From the NCBI GenBank assembly GCA_019237355.1, contig JAFAHH010000413.1, positions 1-13,398 of the forward strand: DNA of 13,398 bases. The letters are read 5' to 3'. The position numbers and the translations under genes are program-made. This document shows, one piece after another, positions 7,614-13,398 of the stretch. The notes beneath the pieces are model-generated. The model did not search any database. It saw only the letters and a program-made list of their open reading frames with translations, and was not told the DNA's origin. This DNA is from Acetobacteraceae bacterium (GTDB taxonomy: Bacteria; Pseudomonadota; Alphaproteobacteria; Acetobacterales; Acetobacteraceae). Numbering within the stretch: the stretch's first letter is position 1; each line of letters starts with the position of its first letter.

Positions 7614-7653
7614 GGTATTCGGCAGCCCGCTCCGGTATTCGGCAGCCCGCTCC
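7614..7653 (+). repeat. Exact tandem duplication, 2 x 20 bases
   Basis: The unit GGTATTCGGCAGCCCGCTCC occurs twice with no gap (7614-7633 and 7634-7653). A further decayed ATTCGG follows (7656-7661). It lies just after the candidate carD promoter, so it would be in the untranslated leader or cover a binding site. Two identical copies suggest a recent slippage or duplication event. Confidence 0.95.
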
Positions 7654-7762
7654 GAGATTCGGTTAAGGCATAAGCGGGCAGCCGGCTTCCCAAGGAGCGA
7701 ACCTCCGGTCTTGCGTGCACCTCGCGCAGGCTTGGAGACCGTATGAGATAGAGGATGGGATT

Positions 7763-8665
7763 GTGTCGACGACGAAGGTGTCCGCAGCGGCCCGGGCTTC
7801 GGGCAAAACTTCCGAGCACCCAGCGGTGCCTAAAACCGCCCCGAAACCGTTGACGGCGGGTAAGCCTACGGCCGCCAAGGCAGCTTCGGTCCGCACCCCT
7901 GAATTGCGGCCCAATCAGGCTGCGAAATCGTCTGTGGTTACTGCCGAGCCTGACCTGCAACCCCTATCGTCAGAAGGAACCCCTTTGCAAGAACGCCCCT
8001 CGGTTCAGGAGAAGGCGGGCGAGGTTGCCGAGGATCAAGTTACTGCGGAACCATCTCGTGCGCAGGTGGCGGCCGAGACTCCCAGGCCGGACCAAACCTC
8101 CGAGCGTGCGGATCCGGTCGAGGGTCGAGGGCCGGCGCAGCCGAGGGAGCAGCCAAGGCCCCGCCTGCCGGCCAAAGCAGAGACTTTCGCCGAAGGGGAC
8201 CATGTCGTTTATCCGACTCACGGAGTGGGCCGGGTCGAGCGCATTGCCACGGAGGAGATCGCCGGGCACCGGTTGGAGCTTATTCACATTACATTTGAGG
8301 AAAATCGCATGACCTTGCGGGTGCCGGTCGCTAAGGCCCGAAGCGCCGGCCTGCGCAAGCTCGCTACCCGTCAGATGTTCGACGAGGCGCTCGCAATCCT
8401 GAAGGGACGCGCCCGGGTGAAGCGCACGATGTGGTCGCGCCGGGCACAGGAATACGAGGCGAAGATCAACTCCGGCGACCCACTGGCAATTGCGGAAGTG
8501 GTGCGCGATCTGCACCGAAACGCTGGCCAGCCGGATCAGAGCTTTTCGGAGCGGCAAATCTACGAAGCCGCGATGGACCGCCTGGCGGCGGAGTTGGCGG
8601 CTCTTGAACGCACCGATAAACCCACCGCGGCGGAAAAACTCGCCAACTTCCTCAAGACGGTCTAA
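7763..8665 (+). CDS. carD: CarD/CdnL-family RNA polymerase-binding regulator with long N-terminal extension
   Basis: 300 residues from a GTG at 7763; usual alphaproteobacterial members have about 165-175. The last 159 residues are a complete CarD protein. The polymerase-interacting domain begins FAEGDHVVYPTHGVGRVERI and continues with RMTLRVPVAKARSAG. A helical C-terminal domain follows, with KGRARVKRTMWSRRAQEYEA, SGDPLAIAEVVRDL and SERQIYEAAMDRLA. CarD proteins bind the RNA polymerase beta subunit and stabilise open complexes at promoters. The first 141 residues are low-complexity, rich in Ala, Pro, Glu, Thr and Lys, with no domain I recognise. They have G/C-rich third codon positions, as expected of coding DNA. 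GAGG about 8 bases before GTG 7763 favours this start; an in-frame GTG at 7715 would add 16 residues, with AAGGAG too far upstream (17 bases). A start inside the extension cannot be excluded. Confidence 0.9.
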   Translation: MSTTKVSAAARASGKTSEHPAVPKTAPKPLTAGKPTAAKAASVRTPELRPNQAAKSSVVTAEPDLQPLSSEGTPLQERPSVQEKAGEVAEDQVTAEPSRAQVAAETPRPDQTSERADPVEGRGPAQPREQPRPRLPAKAETFAEGDHVVYPTHGVGRVERIATEEIAGHRLELIHITFEENRMTLRVPVAKARSAGLRKLATRQMFDEALAILKGRARVKRTMWSRRAQEYEAKINSGDPLAIAEVVRDLHRNAGQPDQSFSERQIYEAAMDRLAAELAALERTDKPTAAEKLANFLKTV

Positions 8666-8690
8666 GACCACTTCCCTCATGACCCTGCTC

Positions 8691-8716
8691 CGAGAGCAGA
8701 ATTTATCCTGCTCTCG
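8691..8716 (+). terminator. Hairpin between carD and the GST gene (possible terminator)
   Basis: CGAGAGCAG (8691-8699), an 8-base A/T-rich loop, then CTGCTCTCG (8708-8716): a perfect 9-base stem starting 25 bases after the carD stop. There is no T-run after it, so it may be a weak or factor-assisted terminator, or an RNA-stabilising hairpin. Confidence 0.5.
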
Positions 8717-8740
8717 CGCCCAGCACGGGGATGCCACGGA

Positions 8741-9370
8741 ATGAAGCTTATCAGCGCCACCCCGAGCCCCTATGCCCGCAAGGTTCGCATCGCCCTCGAG
8801 GAAAAGGGGATCGCCTTCGAATTAATAACGGAGATCCCCTGGAACGAGGACACAACCCTTCCAGAATATAACCCGCTCGAGAAACTCCCAGTACTGATCG
8901 CCGACGACGGCACCGCGGTCTACGAATCAAGCTACATCCTCGAATGGCTCGAGCGGAAATATCCTCACCCGCCGCTATTGCCGCCCGACGATGACGGGAT
9001 CCTGGCGGCGAAGCGTTATCAAGTGCTGGCCGATGGCATATGCGATGCTGTGGTTCTTTTGTTCTTCGAAAGGCAGCGGGGGGAACAGTCGTCCGCTCCC
9101 TGGATCGCCCGGCAAATGCGTAAGGTGGAGGGCGGCACCGCTGCAATTGCCCAGTCATTAGGTGATGCGGAGTTCGCGGTAAGAAACCAATTCGGCTTGG
9201 CGGACATCGCGATGGGTTCGGCGCTTGGCTACATGCGGCTGCGATTGCCGGAATTCGACTTCCGCAACCGCTGCCCAAATCTGGCCTGGTACCAGGACCG
9301 GCTGGAGGAGCGGCCCAGCTTCAAGGCCACCGTGCCCTCGCCCCAATCTATCCGGGATGCGGTAGTTTGA
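8741..9370 (+). CDS. Glutathione S-transferase family protein (YibF-like)
   Basis: 209 residues, the normal GST length. The N-terminal thioredoxin-like domain starts MKLISATPSPYARKVRIALE, with S9 at the position of the catalytic or glutathione-activating residue. It has the cis-proline P50 (KLPVLI) and the glutathione-binding E62-S63 pair (YESSYILEWLE). The all-helical C-terminal domain includes FGLADIAMGSALGYMRLRL, which contains the conserved N-capping region (LADIA). The overall pattern resembles E. coli YibF more than the classical detoxifying GSTs. The substrate is unknown and may be neither a xenobiotic nor conjugated. The start ATG is 75 bases after carD, preceded by a hairpin; a CACGGGG stretch about 9 bases upstream is a modest ribosome binding site. 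It converges with the methyltransferase gene, with 31 bases between the stops. Confidence 0.9.
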   Translation: MKLISATPSPYARKVRIALEEKGIAFELITEIPWNEDTTLPEYNPLEKLPVLIADDGTAVYESSYILEWLERKYPHPPLLPPDDDGILAAKRYQVLADGICDAVVLLFFERQRGEQSSAPWIARQMRKVEGGTAAIAQSLGDAEFAVRNQFGLADIAMGSALGYMRLRLPEFDFRNRCPNLAWYQDRLEERPSFKATVPSPQSIRDAVV

Positions 9371-9401
9371 GTTAGTGCCGGTATCTGGAGCCGGGGCGTC
9401 T

Positions 9402-10199
9402 TTATCGAGCAGCGTGAATGTCGAACCAATGAAAACCACGCCAAAATAGCCGCTCGATTGGCGTCCGGATTAAGGCCGGCCAAGATTGCCGGACCAAGCC
9501 CTCAAGGCCAACAATCTTTTGACTTATTGCGACCTTTGAAGCAACTCTTGTTGCCTCGTCTTTTGTCATCCATGTACCTGGAAGATCGCCTCCGAATAAA
9601 CCGCTGCTACCTAGCTGAAAATGAATATTCGCAGCGCGACCCTCTATCGGGGGTGTTGGCTCTCGTTGCTCTGGAACACTCCTTTGAGATACAATCTTAA
9701 AGCGATAGTAACCCAGTTTGGCCAATTGTCGAACTTGCCGCACAGGCTTATCGTTTTCCACCGAAATGTATCGCGGAAGCTCGTGGACGTGACCTAGGGC
9801 TTGAAGGCATATCCAGTCTGCGCCCTCGATGTCGACCTTCATGTAATAGGGGATGCCGTATTTCTCGAAAAGCGTTTCAGGCCGCAGTGACTCAACTTCA
9901 ATGGGCCGATGACCTGGGCTTCCACGCCGCTCGTTGCGTCTAACCAAGGACTCGTAGAGCGTCCCCCAATCTGAACGACAATCGTTTAAATAGAAACGAA
10001 CCTTGCCAGCCTTCTCTGCAATCGCAGCGTTCACGATCGTTAATCGACCATCTTGTATTTCACGCTCGAAGCGGTGCGCGTTCCTGTCGCAAAGGTCTGG
10101 ATTTGCGTCTACAGCAACAACCCGAAATCCTTTCCTCAGATAGAAATCGGTATCTTCGCCTTGGTGCATGCCTATATCGAAAATTAGGTCAGGGGTCAT
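9402..10199 (-). CDS. FkbM-family SAM-dependent methyltransferase
   Basis: 265 residues from the ATG at 10199. The SAM-binding motif I is at the very N-terminus (LIFDIGMHQGEDTDFYLRKG, 5-24), followed by VVAVDANP and the FkbM signature YYMKVDIEGADW. FkbM-type enzymes methylate hydroxyl groups, often on sugars or polyketides; beside two glycosyltransferases and a polysaccharide deacetylase, a sugar of a surface glycan is the likely target, by inference. A GTG at 10280 in the same frame would add 27 residues without family resemblance; the ATG puts the domain at the usual position, though neither start has a strong ribosome binding site. The 3' part is strikingly poorer in G+C than its neighbours (28 of 60 bases in each of 9481-9540 and 9541-9600). 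The gap to the glycosyltransferase upstream is 179 bases, with no gene seen in it. Confidence 0.85.
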   Translation of the reverse strand: MTPDLIFDIGMHQGEDTDFYLRKGFRVVAVDANPDLCDRNAHRFEREIQDGRLTIVNAAIAEKAGKVRFYLNDCRSDWGTLYESLVRRNERRGSPGHRPIEVESLRPETLFEKYGIPYYMKVDIEGADWICLQALGHVHELPRYISVENDKPVRQVRQLAKLGYYRFKIVSQRSVPEQREPTPPIEGRAANIHFQLGSSGLFGGDLPGTWMTKDEATRVASKVAISQKIVGLEGLVRQSWPALIRTPIERLFWRGFHWFDIHAAR

Positions 10200-10378
10200 G
10201 GAGTCCGGGTCGGGCCTATCTGGTGTCAATAATTGTCGGGCGTGGTTGTCGCCCAGCACGCAAGCCCGGAACCCAGCCACCCAGGCCTGAACGGCAGCCG
10301 CTGCGCATCATGGTTGCCCGCAAGTCCGCAGGCGCGGGTTTCCGGGAAGCCGGCGGCGTGGACCGATCGAATTTGGCA

Positions 10379-11353
10379 TCAGCCGCACACTTGGCGTGGC
10401 CTCCCGCGCTCCTTCGCCATGACCCGAGCCTGATAGATGCGTCCGAAATCGAAGGCCAGGATCTTCATCTGTGCAAACATCGCCGCTCGGCTTGCAACGA
10501 AGATGGCAACCAAGGTGGCAGGAACATGTGCTAAGAACTGGCGAATTAGAAACCTGGGAGCCCCGAATAAGCTTGGCACCGAGAGTGGCTGCTCCTTGAG
10601 CTCAATGAAGGAATGAGACTTGCCCGAGCGAAAGAAACGCCGCAGCATCCATTTCCAGCGAACCTGTTCGCAGCCGACAACATGATGTACGCGTGCTGTC
10701 GGCGCGAACCCAACTTTATATCCGGCGCGCGCGACACGCCGGACAAAATCTGATTCGTCGCCTAAGAAGGCGTCGGGCCCCACCATGAAATCTTCATCGA
10801 AACGAAAATTCCGCGCCACATCGGCGCACATCGCCATGTTACACCCGTAAACATCCCAGACCGGATCATCGGCTTTGATGCCCTCTGGCCGGTCCGGCCG
10901 GGTGGCCGACCACATCGCCGCCATTGTGTCATGGTTCTTGAGACAGTATTCCGGAGGCGGAATCTGAAATTTTGGGATAATCGCGCCCCCGAATATACCG
11001 ATTTCGGGGTAAGCGTCAGCCACCCGTCGCCACTCGAGAAGCCAGTCCGGATCGGGCAGAACATCATCATCGCACAGGACAACAAACTCGTCTCTGATTA
11101 CCGAAAGCCCAGTATTCAGCGCGCGATTCTTCCCGAGGCGATCCTCAGTAAGCAGAACGATTGGAAGTCGCTCTTTCCAGTGCTCGATTATAGCTGCGGT
11201 AGAGTCGCTGCTAGCGTTATTAACTATAACGAGTCGCCAGCCGCCAGGCGGACTTTCCGTTCGCACCAGGGCTTCCAGCGTTTGCCCGATTGTATCCGAT
11301 CCGTTATGGGTAGCCATCACGACGGTGATCAACTTGCGCCATCCCACTATCAC
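10379..11353 (-). CDS. Family 2 glycosyltransferase (paralogue 1)
   Basis: 324 residues. GT-A fold glycosyltransferase of family GT2: N-terminal VVMATHNGSDTIGQTLEAL (11-29), VNNASSDST (44-52), the nucleotide-sugar and metal-binding DDD (95-97, VVLCDDDVLPDPDW) and the acceptor-side acidic motif LGDESDF (197-203). A hydrophobic stretch near the C-terminus (about 273-298, LAHVPATLVAIFVASRAAMF) could sit in or on the inner membrane. The sugar donor and acceptor are unknown. The start is a GTG at 11353, chosen because GAGAGG (11359-11364) lies 5 bases before it; a TTG at 11332, which aligns with the start of its paralogue, is the alternative. It is very similar along its length to the gene at 11510-12502, pointing to a tandem duplication. 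Confidence 0.88.
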   Translation of the reverse strand: MIVGWRKLITVVMATHNGSDTIGQTLEALVRTESPPGGWRLVIVNNASSDSTAAIIEHWKERLPIVLLTEDRLGKNRALNTGLSVIRDEFVVLCDDDVLPDPDWLLEWRRVADAYPEIGIFGGAIIPKFQIPPPEYCLKNHDTMAAMWSATRPDRPEGIKADDPVWDVYGCNMAMCADVARNFRFDEDFMVGPDAFLGDESDFVRRVARAGYKVGFAPTARVHHVVGCEQVRWKWMLRRFFRSGKSHSFIELKEQPLSVPSLFGAPRFLIRQFLAHVPATLVAIFVASRAAMFAQMKILAFDFGRIYQARVMAKERGRPRQVCG

Positions 11354-11358
11354 CAGCG

Positions 11359-11364
11359 CCTCTC
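11359..11364 (-). promoter_or_regulatory. Ribosome binding site of glycosyltransferase 1
   Basis: GAGAGG, 5 bases before the GTG at 11353. It decides for this GTG over the in-frame TTG at 11332, which has only GGGATGG at longer distance. Confidence 0.55.
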
Positions 11365-11409
11365 GAATAGGCTGCCGAGCGAAGCGCCCCTTTGAACTGG
11401 GCCATGCCC

Positions 11410-11460
11410 TAGAGCGCGATGGCTTGAGGCGGAATCGTCGGAAAGCCTGAATCGCGCTCT
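11410..11460. repeat. Palindromic intergenic element, best-preserved copy
   Basis: Terminal arms AGAGCGCGAT (11411-11420) and ATCGCGCTCT (11451-11460) are perfect 10-base complements. Inside them GGCTT (11421-11425) and AAGCC (11443-11447) can pair as well, giving a two-step hairpin around a G-rich loop. Related copies lie at 7382-7430 and, in pieces, at 7440-7515; a shortened relative lies at 11476-11510. It sits between the two glycosyltransferase genes and does not encode anything visible. Confidence 0.85.
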
Positions 11461-11475
11461 CAAAATCAAGAATCC

Positions 11476-11510
11476 TAGAGCGGGATGACTTGACCTGGAG
11501 TCATCCCGCT
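11476..11510 (-). repeat. Short palindromic element; hairpin at the end of glycosyltransferase 2
   Basis: AGCGGGATGACT (11479-11490), loop TGACCTGG, AGTCATCCCGCT (11499-11510): a perfect 12-base stem. The left end TAGAGCGGGATGACTTGA resembles the first part of the 11410-11460 element, so it looks like a shortened member of the same family. The stem begins at the stop codon of the glycosyltransferase gene read on the minus strand and is followed there by CTAGGATTCTTGATTTTG, loosely T-rich. It may therefore act as a terminator. Confidence 0.8.
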
Positions 11511-12502
11511 TAGCCGGCGGAATCGGTTGCCCGATCAGCCATTCCTTCAGCAGCCGCCGGGGGCCCGTCGCAAATCCTCTCGCGCGCCATAACCCTCGCT
11601 TGGCGGATACCCCCAAGGTGGGATGCGAGGCTGCGTAAGCAGGCAAAGACCCGGCCCGAATCAAAGCTCGCCGCCGCGATAGGCAGGCGGAGCGTGTCGC
11701 GAAGAAGGGGCCTGAACAGCCACCTCGGGGCTCCGAGCAGAGCCCTGTCATGGAATGGTTGCCGTATCGCCTGCGCATGATACCGGGACCGGCCGAAACG
11801 ATGAAAACGCCGCAGCATCCAGGGCCAGGTGACTTGGTTCGCACCAACGAGGTGTCGGACCTTTGCGCTCGGCGCAAAGCCCACCTTGTGACCGGCTTCC
11901 GCAACCCGCGATACAAATTCAGACTCATCGCCCAGTAAGGCTTGAGGCCCCGTCATCAACTGCTCATCGAAACGGAACGCCCGGGCCACGTAAGCTCTGA
12001 GGGCCATATTGCAGCCATAGACATCCCAGATCGGTGAATCCGGTTTGGCGCCTTCCGGCTGATTGGGCCGCGTGGCTGACCACAACTCGGCCATGATCGC
12101 CACGTCGCTCGTGCAAAAGGCAGGTGGGGGAACCTCGAACTCTGGAACAATCGTGCCCCCGAACATGGCAAGTTCAGGATAGGCGTCAGCTACCCGGCGC
12201 CACTCCCGCAACCACGACGGGTCCGGCAGCACGTCGTCATCACAAAGCACCACGAAGTCGCCCTCGATCTCAGCGAGCCCGGTATTCAGTGCGCAGTTCT
12301 TGCCGAGCCGCTCCTCGCGCAGGGGCAGCAGGGGTAGTTTGCCCCTCCAGCTCTCGATAATCCGGGCCGTGGCATCCGTGCTTGCGTTATCGACGATGAT
12401 CAGCTTCCAACCCCCGGACGGATTTTGAAGCTCCGAGAATGCCTCCAGGGTGCGCCCGAGGGTGTCGGCCCCGTTATGGGTCGCCATCAAGACGGTAAGC
12501 AT
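11510..12502 (-). CDS. Family 2 glycosyltransferase (paralogue 2)
   Basis: 330 residues. Same architecture as its neighbour: MLTVLMATHNGADTLGRT (1-18), VDNASTDAT (37-45), DDD at 88-90 (VVLCDDDVLPDPSW) and LGDESEF (190-196). The two proteins share long identical blocks such as EWRRVADAYPE, WSATRP, WDVYGCNMA, KVGFAP and WMLRRF; by eye about two thirds of the positions in the first 250 residues agree. The C-terminal 80 residues diverge, and this one ends in an Ala-rich tail. The ATG at 12502 is supported by CAGGA about 8 bases upstream. Donor and acceptor sugars are unknown; two paralogues side by side suggest that they add different sugars, or act at different steps, in the same glycan. Its stop codon overlaps the edge of a palindromic repeat. 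Confidence 0.9.
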   Translation of the reverse strand: MLTVLMATHNGADTLGRTLEAFSELQNPSGGWKLIIVDNASTDATARIIESWRGKLPLLPLREERLGKNCALNTGLAEIEGDFVVLCDDDVLPDPSWLREWRRVADAYPELAMFGGTIVPEFEVPPPAFCTSDVAIMAELWSATRPNQPEGAKPDSPIWDVYGCNMALRAYVARAFRFDEQLMTGPQALLGDESEFVSRVAEAGHKVGFAPSAKVRHLVGANQVTWPWMLRRFHRFGRSRYHAQAIRQPFHDRALLGAPRWLFRPLLRDTLRLPIAAASFDSGRVFACLRSLASHLGGIRQARVMARERICDGPPAAAEGMADRATDSAG

Positions 12503-12603
12503 CGATCATTCCTGCTGCGCTGGTTCTGATTGTACGTGCTCGCTTACAGGTCAGGTACGTCGAGATCAACCGCAGGTGGCTTATGCCAGGACGGGATGCC
12601 GGG

Positions 12604-13398
12604 CTACCCGGCCTCTGCTATCTGCTTCACACCGAATACCCGCGCACGCTCACGGAGCGCCCCGATTCGGTCCGCAAACGGGGGAGCTGCGAATGGGGCG
12701 AAACGTTCCCAGCGCCGGAGCAGAACACGGCGGTTGCAACAGAGGAAAAGGCTGGCCAGCCAGCCCTTGCCCGGTACGCGAACCAAGCCTTCTTCCGTGT
12801 CGATATCGTAGGGGTGGCAATAGGTCCAGCGAACCTGATCCCCAAGCTGGGCGGCGAGCCAGCGAAGCCGCCAGGGCGGGAGATACCGCAGATACATTCC
12901 ACCCAAAAACGCCAAGCTGAATCGGCCGATCTGACCCACCGGGCACGGAATCTCGAGCACGCCATTAGACCAGAGGAAGGGTTGCGGCGGTGCTCCCGGC
13001 CAGCCATGGGCGAGGCCGCGGCCGGGTAGAACGCTTGATGAGTATAGGAATCCGGCTTCACCAATCGCCTCCACAGCCCAGGCGGTCGCAGGCGTAAGAG
13101 AGAACTCGGGCGCCCGGAACCCAACCACCCGACCCCCCGCCCAATCCTCCAGCTGGGCACGGGCATCCGCAAGCGCCGCGCCAAAATGGGCGCGATTTTC
13201 CTCCGTTAGCGGCCTATGCCGGAAGCTGTGGCAAGCCACCTCATGGCCACGCCTGGCGATCTCGCGGACCAGCCCGGGAACGTCGGCAGCAAGGCTCGCG
13301 TCAATAAAGAAGGTCGCGCGAATGGCAAATCGCTTGAAGAAGCCGAGTAGGGCTGTGGTGTTTGCGACACACCGGTCCCGCCCCTGACCCCGGCGATA
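12604..13398 (-). CDS. Polysaccharide deacetylase family protein, partial (N-terminus beyond the right edge)
   Basis: The frame is open from the right window edge to a TAG at 12604, so 264 C-terminal residues are visible. An in-frame GTG at 13239 is not the start, because the family motif GHEVACHSFRH (51-61 of the visible part) spans it and homologous sequence continues upstream (RFAIRATFFIDA, LVREIARRG). H57 and H61 are the metal-binding pair of carbohydrate esterase family 4. GFRAPEFSL (93-101) is the RAP motif, and CHPYDID supplies the late histidine. The catalytic Asp motif near the N-terminus is outside the window. The pattern, including the region after HPYDID, resembles deacetylases found with exosortase/PEP-CTERM exopolysaccharide loci, but that link is only a suggestion. 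It probably removes N-acetyl groups from a surface polysaccharide. It is followed after 101 bases by glycosyltransferase 2 on the same strand. Confidence 0.86.
   Translation of the reverse strand, partial: YRRGQGRDRCVANTTALLGFFKRFAIRATFFIDASLAADVPGLVREIARRGHEVACHSFRHRPLTEENRAHFGAALADARAQLEDWAGGRVVGFRAPEFSLTPATAWAVEAIGEAGFLYSSSVLPGRGLAHGWPGAPPQPFLWSNGVLEIPCPVGQIGRFSLAFLGGMYLRYLPPWRLRWLAAQLGDQVRWTYCHPYDIDTEEGLVRVPGKGWLASLFLCCNRRVLLRRWERFAPFAAPPFADRIGALRERARVFGVKQIAEAG

Larger units (their letters stand above)
7385..7762. other. Repeat-rich gene-free region between fdxA and carD
   Basis: About 380 bases with no gene I can support. It holds degraded copies of a palindromic element (7382-7430 and 7440-7515), a candidate promoter (7580-7608), an exact 20-base tandem duplication (7614-7653) and the untranslated leader of carD. 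A 180-codon open frame on the opposite strand runs through it but has no family resemblance and crosses the repeats, so it was not taken as a gene. Confidence 0.7.

Noticed and set aside
7614..7653. Tandem repeats considered as a minimal CRISPR array
   Set aside because: The units are adjacent with no spacer, only two copies exist and no cas gene is present.
7418..7960. 180-codon open frame on the minus strand across the fdxA-carD gap
   Set aside because: It runs antisense through the repeat elements and the carD start, and its translation shows no family resemblance.
10224..10229. TTGACA on the minus strand before the methyltransferase
   Set aside because: No acceptable -10 element is found 16-18 bases downstream, so a promoter is not supported.
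12450..13029. Plus-strand open frames of 93-156 codons over the deacetylase gene
   Set aside because: They are antisense to a frame with clear deacetylase motifs and show no recognisable domain.

Overview
The window looks like a piece of an alphaproteobacterial chromosome. The evidence is its high G+C content (one helicase stretch counts 44 of 60 bases G/C), an RpoH-type promoter that fits the alphaproteobacterial heat-shock consensus, and the run SUV3-like helicase, S4-domain protein, FdxA ferredoxin, CarD. I recall that run as a recurrent alphaproteobacterial gene order, but could not check it here. The proteins suggest a Rhodospirillales-like relative; the genus cannot be told from sequence alone.

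Left part (1-3880, all on the minus strand): the N-terminal part of a MarR-type regulator cut by the window edge, a leucyl aminopeptidase of peptidase family M17, and the Hsp90 chaperone HtpG. HtpG has a convincing heat-shock promoter with a perfect inverted repeat lying over its -35 element and spacer.

Middle part (4122-9370, all on the plus strand): an 832-residue SUV3-like DExH-type helicase, a small Hsp15-like S4 RNA-binding protein, the 7Fe ferredoxin FdxA, a CarD-type RNA polymerase-binding regulator with an unusually long N-terminal extension, and a YibF-like glutathione S-transferase. The region fits general housekeeping and stress physiology: RNA handling, ribosome rescue, redox, and control of transcription initiation. 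The 380 bases between fdxA and carD are full of repeats. They hold several degraded copies of a palindromic element and an exact 20-bp tandem duplication just after a candidate promoter.

Right part (9402-13398, all on the minus strand, converging on the GST gene): a FkbM-family methyltransferase, two closely related family 2 glycosyltransferases in tandem, and a polysaccharide deacetylase cut by the right edge. This looks like part of a cell-surface or exopolysaccharide locus. Transcription would run deacetylase, glycosyltransferase, glycosyltransferase, methyltransferase, with gaps of 100-180 bp. The gap between the two glycosyltransferases carries two more copies of the same palindromic element.

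I do not see an obvious new multi-gene system. The observations most worth following are the palindromic repeat family, whose outer ends supply stop codons to two flanking genes, the extended CarD, and the operator-like repeat on the htpG heat-shock promoter. No tRNA, rRNA, CRISPR array, transposase or integrase was recognised.
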